Counted from the stretch's first letter, positions 25,579 through 34,201 are shown. The stretch is DNA of 62,217 nt from Sporosarcina psychrophila (GCA_020742515.1 DYWT01000311.1:1-62217), one strand, 5' to 3'. The notes: generated from the sequence alone by a model not told the origin. Numbers and translations: made by a program.

Positions 25579-25908
25579 ATGAATGTTTTTACAGAACGGG
25601 TCATCAGAATAATCCAGGAGATACCTGCTGGACATGTCATGACATACGGCCAAGTTGCCGCTGCTGCCGGAAGTCCGCGCGGGGCAAGGCAAGTCGTACG
25701 GGTACTGCATTCGATGAGTGCAAAATACAAACTGCCTTGGCATCGTATCATTAATGCGCAAGGTGGAATTTCCGCTCCTGCCGATGCGGAAGGCAAGGGG
25801 CTACACCAACGGGAATTACTCGAGTTGGAAGGAGTTACGTTTAGCATTGATGGAAAAATTGATTTGACTGAGTATCGCTGGTTTCCTCTTGATACTGAGG
25901 AGGGATAA
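25579..25908 (+). CDS. Alkyltransferase-like protein (ATL, MGMT fold without active cysteine)
   Basis: A 109-residue protein made of the DNA-binding domain of O6-alkylguanine-DNA alkyltransferases. In active enzymes the reactive motif is PCHR; here it is PWHR (53-56), so no alkyl acceptor is present. Such ATL proteins bind O6-alkylguanine, flip the base and hand the lesion to nucleotide excision repair. The helix-turn-helix region (MTYGQVAAAAGSPRGARQV) is intact. A GCAAGGAGGTTGTGAATT site precedes the ATG. Confidence 0.9.
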   Translation: MNVFTERVIRIIQEIPAGHVMTYGQVAAAAGSPRGARQVVRVLHSMSAKYKLPWHRIINAQGGISAPADAEGKGLHQRELLELEGVTFSIDGKIDLTEYRWFPLDTEEG

Positions 25909-25910
25909 GA

Positions 25911-25970
25911 ATGACTAAAACAATGTATGTCGGGACGTTTATCGGAAAAAGGCTAAAGGGAATGGCCTAA
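25911..25970 (+). pseudogene. Possible gene remnant after the ATL gene
   Basis: An ATG with an excellent ribosome site (GAGGAGGGATAAGA) opens a frame of only 19 residues, MTKTMYVGTFIGKRLKGMA. Its start resembles the MxxxYVGTYT beginning of 6-phosphogluconolactonase-type beta-propellers. After a +1 shift the frame continues as KAKGNGLKYLKQH before a stop near 25990. It may be the truncated head of a deleted gene; a genuine small ORF cannot be excluded. Confidence 0.35.
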
Positions 25971-26003
25971 AATACTTAAAACAACATTAAAGGGGAATTG
26001 AAT

Positions 26004-26909
26004 ATGACACAAACATTGGCATGTACAGATGTTATTTATGCATTCAGCAAAGACAACTCGCCCGTGATGCATGTGGATCCGGGAACAACCATTGAAATCG
26101 AGACGTATGATTGCTTCGAAAATCAAGTGCAATCCGCAGAGACAAAAATTGCAGGCATTGATTGGGATAAAATCAATCCAGCGACTGGACCGATCTATGT
26201 GAACGGCGCGAAACCCGGTGATGTGCTGAAGGTGTCGATCGACAAACTGGAGATTGGTTCGCAGGGCGTCATGGCGACAGGGCCGGACTTGGGTGTCATG
26301 GGGCATCGCTTGGAGGAACTCGCTTCTAAGATTATTCCCATTGAAGATGACTATGCGCTATTTAATGATCGTGTAAAAGTGCCGCTTAACCCGATGATTG
26401 GGGTAATTGGTGTAGCTCCTGAAGGCAAGCCTGTTTCGTGCGGGACGCCAGGTGCACATGGCGGCAATATGGATACAAAGTTGATTGCCGAAGGGGCGAC
26501 GCTTTATTTCCCAGTGTTTACAGAAGGCGCACTGTTTGCACTCGGTGATTTCCATGCCGCGATGGGTGACGGCGAGATTGGCGTGTCCGGTATCGAAGTT
26601 CCTGGAAAGGCGACCGTAACGCTCGATGTTGTGGAATCCACACCACTTCGCCATCCCGTACTCGTTAATGCACAGGGAATCGCATTCATCGTATCGGCCG
26701 CAACTCTCGACGAAGCCGTAAAAACGGCGGTTGAAGAAGCAATCGATTTCCTGCTTCCACATACAGACATGACAATCGCAGAACTGACGATGCTCATGAG
26801 TGCTTCAGGGGAAGCACAAATAAGCCAAGTCGTCGACCCACTTATGACGGCACGTTTTTTCGTGCCGCAGTACATTTTGGATGCATATGATGTAAAACCA
26901 TTCGCATAA
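26004..26909 (+). CDS. Acetamidase/formamidase family protein
   Basis: A 301-residue member of the FmdA/AmdA family. Visible features are PATGPIYVNGAKPGDVLKV, a CGTPGAHGGNMDTKLI metal-site region, and LGDFHAAMGDGEIGVSGIE. Family members hydrolyse formamide, acetamide or related short amides to ammonia and acid. ATG 26004 follows AGGGGAATTGAAT. Ammonia from this enzyme would fit an organism with strong urea and amino-acid catabolism. The substrate is not resolved. Confidence 0.87.
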   Translation: MTQTLACTDVIYAFSKDNSPVMHVDPGTTIEIETYDCFENQVQSAETKIAGIDWDKINPATGPIYVNGAKPGDVLKVSIDKLEIGSQGVMATGPDLGVMGHRLEELASKIIPIEDDYALFNDRVKVPLNPMIGVIGVAPEGKPVSCGTPGAHGGNMDTKLIAEGATLYFPVFTEGALFALGDFHAAMGDGEIGVSGIEVPGKATVTLDVVESTPLRHPVLVNAQGIAFIVSAATLDEAVKTAVEEAIDFLLPHTDMTIAELTMLMSASGEAQISQVVDPLMTARFFVPQYILDAYDVKPFA

Positions 26910-27014
26910 GTTTTTGCCTTCGCAATTGACCCGGAGGTTTTTATTAGAGAATACAATTGGAAAACATGTACTTTTGCTCTAGCAAATTTAGAGACTTCCA
27001 GTTTATAATCTTTT

Positions 27015-27053
27015 CATAGGGGCATTGGCAATCATCGGCTTGCCCGTGCTATG
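27015..27053 (+). promoter_or_regulatory. Hairpin in the mscL upstream region
   Basis: CATAG (27015-27019) pairs with CTATG (27049-27053), and an inner stem GGCAA/TTGCC closes a short loop. A TATAAT-like -10 lies at 27004-27009, so the mRNA may begin with this hairpin. No T-tract follows, so it is not a terminator. It does not match a riboswitch class I recognise. Confidence 0.45.
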
Positions 27054-27082
27054 AAAAAATTAATAGATTGGAATTGAAAGTT

Positions 27083-27466
27083 ATGCTAAAAGATTTTAAA
27101 GATTTTGCACTCAAAGGGAACGTATTCGATCTCGCCATTGCAGTTGTAATTGGTGCAGCATTCGGGAAAATTGTATCATCACTTGTGGAGAATATTATCG
27201 TACCGCTTATCGGGGTGCTTTCTGGAGGTATCGATTTTTCAGGGATGCATCAGACAATTGGGAAAGCAGATATCACATACGGTGTTTTCCTCCAATCTGT
27301 TTTTGACTTCCTTATTGTTTCGTTTGTAATCTTCATGGTAATTCGTTTGCTAGCGAAATTTAAGCGGAAAGAAGAAATAATTGAAGAAGCTCTGCCTGAA
27401 ATCGATCCTAAAGAAGCACTTCTTGTAGAAATTCGCGATTTGTTGAAAGAAGGAAAAAAGCTTTAG
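27083..27466 (+). CDS. mscL: Large-conductance mechanosensitive channel MscL
   Basis: A 127-residue channel protein. It has the conserved N-terminus (MLKDFKDFALKGNVFDLAIA), TM1 with VVIGAAFGKIVSSLVENIIVP, TM2 (VFLQSVFDFLIVSFVIFMVI) and the C-terminal charged helix (PKEALLVEIRDLL). It opens under membrane tension to release solutes during hypo-osmotic shock. ATG 27083 is chosen to match the family's start; the ribosome site is weak. A terminator follows directly. Confidence 0.93.
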   Translation: MLKDFKDFALKGNVFDLAIAVVIGAAFGKIVSSLVENIIVPLIGVLSGGIDFSGMHQTIGKADITYGVFLQSVFDFLIVSFVIFMVIRLLAKFKRKEEIIEEALPEIDPKEALLVEIRDLLKEGKKL

Positions 27467-27478
27467 GGTTTACTGTAA

Positions 27479-27511
27479 AAGAGGACAATCCCGCTGCGGA
27501 ATTGTCCTCTT
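27479..27511. terminator. Terminator between convergent mscL and tldE
   Basis: Stem AAGAGGACAAT / ATTGTCCTCTT with a GC-rich loop, followed by TGCTTTTAT on the plus strand and by CTTTTAC-type sequence on the other strand. Confidence 0.87.
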
Positions 27512-27572
27512 TGCTTTTATATCAAACATGATCGCTCAATTTCTTTACTTATAGTGAAAGATGCCACCCGAG

Positions 27573-28916
27573 TTAATCTACCGTAACAGAAAGCTCTTTC
27601 ACCACTAACGACGGTGAGCCATAACCGCCTGGCATGAATTCAAGGTCTGCCCCTGTCTCTACGATGTCTTTTAAATAATCGAAGAAGTTGCCCGCAATTG
27701 TCATCTGTTTGACCGCTGATGCGATTTTCCCGTCTTTAATATGGAAGCCCGTCGCCGCAAGCGAGAAGTCACCCGAGACCGTACTGGCTCCAGAATGAAG
27801 GCCGGCCAAACCTGTGATGAAGATTCCTTCTTCCACAGAGGCAATCAATTCCTCCTTGCTCTTGTTACCTGGAGCGATGTACATATTCAGCGGAGCGATT
27901 GTGAGTGTGCTTTTATAGGATGATTTCCGTGCGTGTCCAGTCGTTACAACGCCATCTTTTTTCGCTGTTTTCCTGTTATGAAGTAGCGTTTCCAGTGTTC
28001 CATTTGAGACGATTGCACGTTTTTGGGTCGCTACGCCTTCACCGTCAAAATTTGAACCCGAAATTGCGTCTGGATGAGATGGATCATCAAGCAGCATGAA
28101 TGTATCGGCTGCAATCTTCTCTCCAACTTTCCCTTTCAGTAAGGACTGACCCGCTTGCGTATTTTCGGCCGAAAAAACCGGTGCGAATGTCGCGAGTAAC
28201 GACGCAGATGCATCATGACGCATTATGATTGGATATTTCTTGGTTGGAATTGACCTTTCACCAAGACTTGACAGCGCTTCTTCTGCCACTTCCTTCGCAA
28301 TTGCTTCGGCATCGAGCTCAGCGAAGTTACGAGTCATTTTAATACAACTTCCCGTTTTCATCTCTTCCCCATCTTTAACGACAGCGGAAATAAAGATAAT
28401 GAGACCGTTCTGCTTTTCATTCAACGAAAGTCCTTTGTTATTCGCCATAACACGCTCTTCGGAAAAATCTTGCAGCGCGCAATAATTAAGCGTGACAATA
28501 CGCGGATCATACGCGTAAACTTTCGCTTCAATCGACTTGATCAGTTCGATTTTCTCAAGGGTAGGCACTTGCGCAAGCTCTTCACTATAGAAGTTATGCT
28601 TTGCATACGTTTCACTGCCTTCGAAAATATCCGTTCCGTCATCTTCATCAAGTACTTCCGCATTCGCTTTGGCACCGTCAATCAAAAATGCAATCGAGGC
28701 TTCTTCGATTTTTTCCGTATAAGCATAGCCCATTTTCCCATTGTAAAGGCCACGAAAACCAAGGCCCCCCTCTTCAGATGTCTCGTAACTGTCGATTTCT
28801 CCTTTAAAAGTCATGACACGAAATGATTCGGATTTCTCATAATAAACTTCAGCTTCCTTGAAACCTGTTCCCATTGCTTCAGCTAATAGCTTCTCTTGAA
28901 ATTCGTTGATAGTCAT
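27573..28916 (-). CDS. tldE: TldE/PmbA-family protein (non-metal subunit of the TldD/E protease)
   Basis: A 447-residue TldD/PmbA-superfamily protein with the C-terminal family motifs (ATGFHIKDGKIASAVKQMTIAGNFFDYLKDI). It lacks the HExxxH zinc motif found in its partner, as expected for TldE. TldD and TldE form a heterodimer that degrades unfolded peptides and in some bacteria processes modified peptides such as microcins. ATG 28916 lies 4 bp after the tldD stop with a GGGGGAATAATTG site. Confidence 0.87.
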   Translation of the reverse strand: MTINEFQEKLLAEAMGTGFKEAEVYYEKSESFRVMTFKGEIDSYETSEEGGLGFRGLYNGKMGYAYTEKIEEASIAFLIDGAKANAEVLDEDDGTDIFEGSETYAKHNFYSEELAQVPTLEKIELIKSIEAKVYAYDPRIVTLNYCALQDFSEERVMANNKGLSLNEKQNGLIIFISAVVKDGEEMKTGSCIKMTRNFAELDAEAIAKEVAEEALSSLGERSIPTKKYPIIMRHDASASLLATFAPVFSAENTQAGQSLLKGKVGEKIAADTFMLLDDPSHPDAISGSNFDGEGVATQKRAIVSNGTLETLLHNRKTAKKDGVVTTGHARKSSYKSTLTIAPLNMYIAPGNKSKEELIASVEEGIFITGLAGLHSGASTVSGDFSLAATGFHIKDGKIASAVKQMTIAGNFFDYLKDIVETGADLEFMPGGYGSPSLVVKELSVTVD

Positions 28917-28919
28917 CAA

Positions 28920-30308
28920 TTATTCCCCCTTCGTCCCGCCGACGGTAATTTCACTGACACGAATCATTGGCTGACCGACATTGACCGGCAAACTTCCGCT
29001 GATTGACCCGCACATTCCCGCACCGTGTCCAAGATTATTACCAACCATGTCAACAAGCTGTAGCGTTTTTGCACCGTTTCCAATTAATGTTGCGCCCCGT
29101 ACTGGACGATCAATTTTACCGTCTTTTACTAGATATGCCTCAGCCACGGCAAAGTTGTAATCACCCGTTGCTGGATTCACTGAACCACCACCCATATATT
29201 TCGCGTAAATACCATGTTCCGTCGATGCGATGATTTCTTCTGGCATCGATTTACCTGGTGCGATATATGTGTTCGTCATGCGCGATGTCGGATTAAAGCG
29301 GTATGACTGACGGCGTGAAGAGCCCGTCGCTTCCGTATTCATGCGACGTGCATTGAATTTATCGACAAGATAGCCTTTTAAGATTCCATCTTCAATAAGG
29401 ACGTTTTTCCGCGTCTTTTCACCTTCATCATCAATATTGAGGGATCCCCACTCGTTCGGCAGTGTTCCGTCATCGATGTATGTGACGATATCAGGCGCCA
29501 CCTTTTCGCCAATCCGGTTCGCGAAAACAGAGTTATTTTTTGCAACAGAAGTCGCTTCCAATCCATGACCGCAAGCTTCGTGAAAAATGACCCCGCCGAA
29601 TTCATTGTCGATAATGACCGGGAACTTCCCACTCGGACATTCATCCGCTTCAAGCATCGTCACCGCAATGCGCGCGGCTTCGCCAGCATAATGATTGAGG
29701 TCTAGGTTTTCGATAAATTCAAAACCCGCATGTGCTCCCGGTCCATAGAAACCGGTTTGCATTTCAATCCCGTCAGAAGCAATTGCTTGAATGGAGAGCC
29801 TGCTGTGGACTCGTGTATCCTCAACAAATTTACCTTCCGAGTTCGCAATAAGCACATTTTGTTCTTCGTCAATATAACGAAGTTCAGCTTGCTTGATGCG
29901 TGCATCATAGTTTCTCGCAATTTCATTGGCCTTTTTCATAACTGCCGCTTTTCGTGCATGTTCCACCGTTTGCGGCATTTGTGCAATTTTATGAATTGCA
30001 GAGATTGTTTCTTTCTGAAGCGGGTGAATTGTCCCGCTGCCTCCGCCTTTGATGGCAAGCGCTGCCCGTTTTGCCGCATTAATTAGTCCTTCTTCCGAGA
30101 AATCAGTCGTATACGTGTAAATACTTTGAAGTCCAGAAAATATGCGGATTCCGATCCCGAAATCACGACCGGATATACTCTTTTCTATCTTGCCGCCCTG
30201 CAACTCCATCATGTTCATAAATTTGTCTTCAATGAATACTTCGGAGAAATCGCCACCCGTGGAGAGTGCGGCTTCCAATACGTTTTCAATTATTGATTGC
30301 TTGATCAT
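28920..30308 (-). CDS. tldD: TldD zinc metalloprotease
   Basis: A 462-residue protein with the zinc motif HEACGHG (in GGVIFHEACGHGLEAT) and the C-terminal MCGSISGSLPVNVGQP region. It is the catalytic partner of the adjacent TldE; the two genes are tightly coupled. B. subtilis lacks an obvious pair, so the presence here is noteworthy. No RiPP precursor or modification enzyme was seen next to it, so a housekeeping or peptide-clearing role is likeliest. Confidence 0.89.
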   Translation of the reverse strand: MIKQSIIENVLEAALSTGGDFSEVFIEDKFMNMMELQGGKIEKSISGRDFGIGIRIFSGLQSIYTYTTDFSEEGLINAAKRAALAIKGGGSGTIHPLQKETISAIHKIAQMPQTVEHARKAAVMKKANEIARNYDARIKQAELRYIDEEQNVLIANSEGKFVEDTRVHSRLSIQAIASDGIEMQTGFYGPGAHAGFEFIENLDLNHYAGEAARIAVTMLEADECPSGKFPVIIDNEFGGVIFHEACGHGLEATSVAKNNSVFANRIGEKVAPDIVTYIDDGTLPNEWGSLNIDDEGEKTRKNVLIEDGILKGYLVDKFNARRMNTEATGSSRRQSYRFNPTSRMTNTYIAPGKSMPEEIIASTEHGIYAKYMGGGSVNPATGDYNFAVAEAYLVKDGKIDRPVRGATLIGNGAKTLQLVDMVGNNLGHGAGMCGSISGSLPVNVGQPMIRVSEITVGGTKGE

Positions 30309-30417
30309 ATTCCTATTCCCCCTTTAATACCTGATTATAACGAATAATTAAAACAATGGCACTGTTTCTGTTATTAATTTGGCATTTTGAGAGATAGTAG
30401 ATTGGATAACCGAAGAA

Positions 30418-30435
30418 GCCTGACAGATGTCAGGC
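30418..30435 (-). terminator. Small hairpin downstream of the DUF2207 gene
   Basis: Arms GCCTGACA / TGTCAGGC with a two-base centre, followed on the minus strand by TTCTTCGGTTATC. It lies 43 bp after the stop of the DUF2207 gene. The T-tract is weak. Confidence 0.5.
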
Positions 30436-30478
30436 TCCTCGTTGGTCGGTATTTGTAAATGCCCGAATGGGTTGGGAC

Positions 30479-32401
30479 TCAATCCGCTCCGGCACCGCCG
30501 CCATCGCCCCCAGATCCGCCTCCGCCACCTCCCGTATCAAAGGTTTGAGCGGATCCGCCATCACTGGAACTCGCTTTGACAATTCGTGTGGCTCCCCATG
30601 TAGATTGTACAAAGTGAAGTGGGTCTGCCTCCATAGCGAATAAGGCGGTAAATGGCAAAGTACCCGCAAGCCCGTTTTTGATTTCGGGAAGCTTTTTATG
30701 GGATGAATTTAACAAATAGGCACGTGTTAGCCACCGCTCCTGTTCTTCAATCGTCAAGCCTAGGGGGAACCCTCTTTCAATCTGTTTGTGGAACTTGATG
30801 ATACTCATCTTCGTGTACAGTGCATTCAAGGACGTTAGTAAAGTTGACGGCAACATGTAGTACAGCAATGTTCCTGCTAGTAGGAGGGCGGTCAACGCTA
30901 TGTACAAGTCCCCTGTAATCATCTGTCGCATGACGAAAAATAGGATAATGAAAAACACAATCGGCAGCCATTTGTTCAATGGGTTTTGAGTAAAGAGACC
31001 AATCACTAGTATTGCGATAATGAACGGAAAGGCTATCTCCCATCCACTTCCACCAGCTGTATAAACAGCGAAAGCCATAAGTAATGCAATTACAACAAAA
31101 ATCATCTGCTTCAACACATTAGATAACTTACCGGAAACTGTTCGTGCTTCTACCATTAGCGCCTTCACGTTCCCATGCCATTTATAATGCGTTTTTTCAA
31201 ATACGTATTGTTGATTCAAATAAGACTTTTCACGGTCTTTTTCACCGTCAGCCTTTCCTGCGATATCATGTAAATGAAATTTACGGGTCGTTAAGCCGAC
31301 CTTGAACAGCCAAGTGACCAGCTTTTTTTCATAAGCTAATAACGGCTGAGTGCCCTTTTTGAACTGAAAAGCGAAGGTCTTCTCGGGGACATTCAACTGG
31401 CCTTTGAATCTGTCAGCAGAAGGTGCTAGTTGGATGTCAACATGGCCTTTCTCGGCTAAGGAAAAAATTCCAGATAAAAAGCTTTTCGGATGATAGTCGC
31501 CATTATGATTGATGAAAGACAAATATACCGGGTCTGTCTGAAGAACATGGGCTGGATTACCAAACGGAGCGAACCATTTTTGACGCATAAATAACAAGAA
31601 GACCGCTCCAAAAAGAAATAGCAATGAACCGCCCCACACACTAGTAGATGCAATCGGAGTCAAGGCTACCTTCGAATGGAATGCCTCCAGCCGCTCTTTT
31701 TCCTGTTCAACAGCTTGCTCAAACGAAACTGGTGCAGCACCTTTTTGTTGTTCTGTCATGATGGAAGAGGGAAAAAAAGTCCGGGTTGCTGTTACTGAAT
31801 GGGCTTGTGAATTCGGGGTTGTAAAAACAATCCCGTTTCGATAAACATTGTTTACTTTTCCGTTTTGATCATACATGAATCCATGAATCTTACTATCGCC
31901 AACATCTCCAGGCAGCACATACGCAATAGTAACGTTTTTATAGTCGATATCATGATTAGCTCCACGTTCAAAAAAAGTGATATCCAGATCACTGTATGTC
32001 TCATATGATTTTACAGCGCCACGCATGATATATACATAGAGAACGGAGACGGACTTATCCTTCACGTCGACTTTCACTGTCCGTGTCGTGCCGTTTGCCG
32101 CGACCTTGACCGTATTCAACATACTTCCCTTTATTTCACCTACGACAGGATGCTTTCCGCTAACAATGTGCGCTTCGAAGCCTTCCACTTGTCTGTTGTG
32201 CTTATCCGGAAATGAACGAGTCAGCTCAGAAAAGTTACCGTCAAGCGTATAGGTGAATAGTTCATTCACTACCATATCGCCGTTTGGCTGCACCCATCCC
32301 TTAATTTGAACTTCATCAATTGTATAAGATTTTGCAAGTGCCACCGCATTAAACGATATCACGAAAGTGATGGTAATCAGGATTGCGATAATTTTTTTCA
32401 T
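30479..32401 (-). CDS. DUF2207-family membrane protein with glycine-rich tail
   Basis: A 640-residue protein with a signal peptide (MKKIIAILITITFVISFNAVA), an extracytoplasmic DUF2207 domain (~25-240), a hydrophobic helix near 290, and two or more helices around 470-540. It ends in a low-complexity tail GGGGGGSGGDGGGAGAD. Such tails are typical of the family. The ATG at 32401 has a GGGGGTG site; the longest frame adds 42 unlikely residues. Function is unknown. Confidence 0.82.
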   Translation of the reverse strand: MKKIIAILITITFVISFNAVALAKSYTIDEVQIKGWVQPNGDMVVNELFTYTLDGNFSELTRSFPDKHNRQVEGFEAHIVSGKHPVVGEIKGSMLNTVKVAANGTTRTVKVDVKDKSVSVLYVYIMRGAVKSYETYSDLDITFFERGANHDIDYKNVTIAYVLPGDVGDSKIHGFMYDQNGKVNNVYRNGIVFTTPNSQAHSVTATRTFFPSSIMTEQQKGAAPVSFEQAVEQEKERLEAFHSKVALTPIASTSVWGGSLLFLFGAVFLLFMRQKWFAPFGNPAHVLQTDPVYLSFINHNGDYHPKSFLSGIFSLAEKGHVDIQLAPSADRFKGQLNVPEKTFAFQFKKGTQPLLAYEKKLVTWLFKVGLTTRKFHLHDIAGKADGEKDREKSYLNQQYVFEKTHYKWHGNVKALMVEARTVSGKLSNVLKQMIFVVIALLMAFAVYTAGGSGWEIAFPFIIAILVIGLFTQNPLNKWLPIVFFIILFFVMRQMITGDLYIALTALLLAGTLLYYMLPSTLLTSLNALYTKMSIIKFHKQIERGFPLGLTIEEQERWLTRAYLLNSSHKKLPEIKNGLAGTLPFTALFAMEADPLHFVQSTWGATRIVKASSSDGGSAQTFDTGGGGGGSGGDGGGAGAD

Positions 32402-32574
32402 AAGAAAACACCCCCTTTTCTGTTCATATGTATACGATGTTAACGCTTCGGCGGTTTCATTTCGATGAAAGATAAGGAAGAAAGACGCATTGGTTATATT
32501 ATTGTATGAATAGGGATACTTCACCACCTCTCAACAACTTCGCCACAAATAGCAACACCTCATCCTAGATAACA

Positions 32575-32603
32575 TTGCCTGTCAATCTTGGGGGTGGTAT
32601 AAT
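32575..32603 (+). promoter_or_regulatory. Sigma-A-type promoter of the small membrane protein gene
   Basis: TTGCCT (-35) and a perfect TATAAT (-10) are separated by exactly 17 bp. They lie 38 bp upstream of the ATG of the 30-residue ORF. Confidence 0.75.
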
Positions 32604-32640
32604 GGGAACAGGATTTATTGGATAAAAGGAGTGATAGTCA

Positions 32641-32733
32641 ATGTGGTTCATATACATCATGTTTGCACTGTTCGCATTCGTACTCGTTGGTAATATTGCA
32701 GGTCTGGTTCGTACATTCAGCAGCCATAAATAA
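32641..32733 (+). CDS. Small hydrophobic membrane protein, 30 residues
   Basis: A 30-residue ORF starting MWFIYIMFALFAFVLVGNIA and ending GLVRTFSSHK. It has one transmembrane helix followed by a short basic tail. The gene is short but well formed: a consensus promoter at 32575-32603, an AAGGAGTGATAGTCA ribosome site and a strong terminator just after the stop. The role is unknown. It lies tail-to-tail with the pro-peptide gene of the quorum-sensing locus. Confidence 0.8.
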   Translation: MWFIYIMFALFAFVLVGNIAGLVRTFSSHK

Positions 32734-32741
32734 TTACACGC

Positions 32742-32769
32742 AAAAGCCCTCCATTTCCGGAGGGCTTTT
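32742..32769. terminator. Bidirectional terminator between the 30-aa ORF and the pro-peptide gene
   Basis: Stem AAAAGCCCTCC / GGAGGGCTTTT with TTTTTGTGT after it on the plus strand and TTTTGCGTG on the minus strand. It serves both converging genes. Confidence 0.92.
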
Positions 32770-32780
32770 TGTGTAGCTGA

Positions 32781-32951
32781 TTAACACTGTGGAGGTAATA
32801 CGCTAGGTGGCTGAAAGTTATTATTTCCTGTTGCCTTAGTAGATACAGTCTCATCCTTTTCAAGTCCCTCAAAATTAGCTAGTGTATTACCTGCACCATA
32901 TGACATAAATAAGCTTACTGCCATCAAGAAAACAATCAATTTTTGTTTCAT
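32781..32951 (-). CDS. Exported pro-peptide, probable quorum-sensing signal of the RRNPP regulator
   Basis: A 56-residue ORF overlapping the end of the regulator gene by 4 bp (ATGA). It begins MKQKLIVFLMAVSLFMSYGA, a signal peptide with a Lys-containing N-region, a hydrophobic core and a probable cleavage after NTLA. It continues as a polar linker and ends NNNFQPPSVLPPQC. This architecture matches the signal precursors of PlcR/PapR, NprR/NprX and Rap/Phr systems, in which a 5-8-residue C-terminal piece is re-imported and binds the TPR domain. Which residues form the mature peptide is unknown. The terminal Cys is unusual. Confidence 0.82.
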   Translation of the reverse strand: MKQKLIVFLMAVSLFMSYGAGNTLANFEGLEKDETVSTKATGNNNFQPPSVLPPQC

Positions 32952-34186
32952 AACTCCTTGTCCCCTTCCGCGTAATAATAGTCACTGAAGAAATCTACTT
33001 TTTCATAATCCTCCTTTTCCTTATAGTATCTCGCTAGACGCCAGGCTATTCTTCTTCCTTCCTCTATATAACCATACTTTCTTAGGAATGGAAACATTAT
33101 ATTTTCGGAATAGTCATAAAGTTCTTGTTGGGAAAATTTCGTCTTTTTATAGTACTCGTAATGAATTTCCAAGTAAGGGTCTTTTGACTTATACATTTTC
33201 ACTTTTAGTTCTTCAAGGGCATTTGGTGAATCAATTCCTGCTTCCAATGACGTGTGCAACATATTCAACAATACAGCGTCATAAAATCCACTTTCAACCG
33301 ATATAATACTTTTCAACTCAACCAGCAACTCATACGCATCTGTATGATTGCCCATTCGGTTATATAACACGGAGAGGTTGTAAAGAGTATGTTGATATAA
33401 CTCTCCCTGCCCCATCATCTGGGTATTGCGCATCAGGATGGTGAACAGTTTTTCGGACTGCAAGTATAAGTCCCTACTTGTAAAATTGATAGCAAGAAGC
33501 AATTGGGCATGCATAAGCCTGATGTAATTAAAATCTTTCAAAAAATGTTCAACAGCCATTTCCGCATAGTACGACGACTTGCCATATTTCGTTTTTTTAT
33601 GCAGTAACCAGGCTCGCTGATAAAAGTATTCCCCTTCCAATAATTTTGGAATCCGTTCCGCATCTTCATCGATTTTTGCAAATAACTGCTCTGCCCGCTC
33701 GTCTTCTCCAATCGATATGTAGAACATGATGGAAATCACTTTTGCCACAATTCGCTCGTAATCATTGAAAGTTGGGCGCAGTTTTTCAACTAGCTGATGC
33801 TGCCTCTTTGCTTGACTTGTATCTCTTTTGTACAAATAATAGCGCAGCTTGTACAACTCATATTTATTTACCAGATCGGTTGACTGCAGATAATCTTCAT
33901 TTTCTTTTAGTTCTTTATACAATGTTTCCATTGATTCAAAATCATAATACACAGAGTGGCTGATAAAGCGACTTAACTTTTCTTCAAACTTCTTATAACC
34001 GACAACCTCCTTTTCCCATTCAATATGCATTTTCTTGAATAGCTCTTCTAGCGTTTCTTTATGGGGACTGTATTTATTTGATTCGATTTTACTTAAATGT
34101 GAAATGGAACAAATACCATTAGACAGCTCTGCTTGCGTCAATCCGTTCCTCAAACGATAGTATTTCACGATGGAACCGATATTCAT
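32948..34186 (-). CDS. RRNPP-type transcriptional regulator (XRE helix-turn-helix plus TPR domain)
   Basis: A 412-residue protein. The N-terminal helix-turn-helix is YYRLRNGLTQAELSNGICSISHLSKIE. From about 70 onward it is all-helical with repeated TPR-like units, e.g. AEQLFAKIDEDAERIPKLLEGEYFYQRAW and YNLSVLYNRMGNHTDAYELL. This is the plan of PlcR, NprR and their relatives, which bind re-imported peptides. A predicted extended -10 (TGATATAAT) is upstream, and an identical 14-bp site lies here and at the protease gene. It is probably co-transcribed with the pro-peptide gene. Confidence 0.87.
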   Translation of the reverse strand: MNIGSIVKYYRLRNGLTQAELSNGICSISHLSKIESNKYSPHKETLEELFKKMHIEWEKEVVGYKKFEEKLSRFISHSVYYDFESMETLYKELKENEDYLQSTDLVNKYELYKLRYYLYKRDTSQAKRQHQLVEKLRPTFNDYERIVAKVISIMFYISIGEDERAEQLFAKIDEDAERIPKLLEGEYFYQRAWLLHKKTKYGKSSYYAEMAVEHFLKDFNYIRLMHAQLLLAINFTSRDLYLQSEKLFTILMRNTQMMGQGELYQHTLYNLSVLYNRMGNHTDAYELLVELKSIISVESGFYDAVLLNMLHTSLEAGIDSPNALEELKVKMYKSKDPYLEIHYEYYKKTKFSQQELYDYSENIMFPFLRKYGYIEEGRRIAWRLARYYKEKEDYEKVDFFSDYYYAEGDKEL

Positions 34187-34201
34187 TCAGAAGACCCCCC
34201 T

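Noticed and set aside
26909..27082. Possible fluoride, preQ1 or ydaO-type riboswitch upstream of mscL
   Set aside because: Only a simple imperfect hairpin is present; the conserved cores of those classes could not be found.
32438..32452. cre site upstream of the DUF2207 gene (TGTTAACGCTTCGG)
   Set aside because: The 3' half departs from the consensus at several defined positions.
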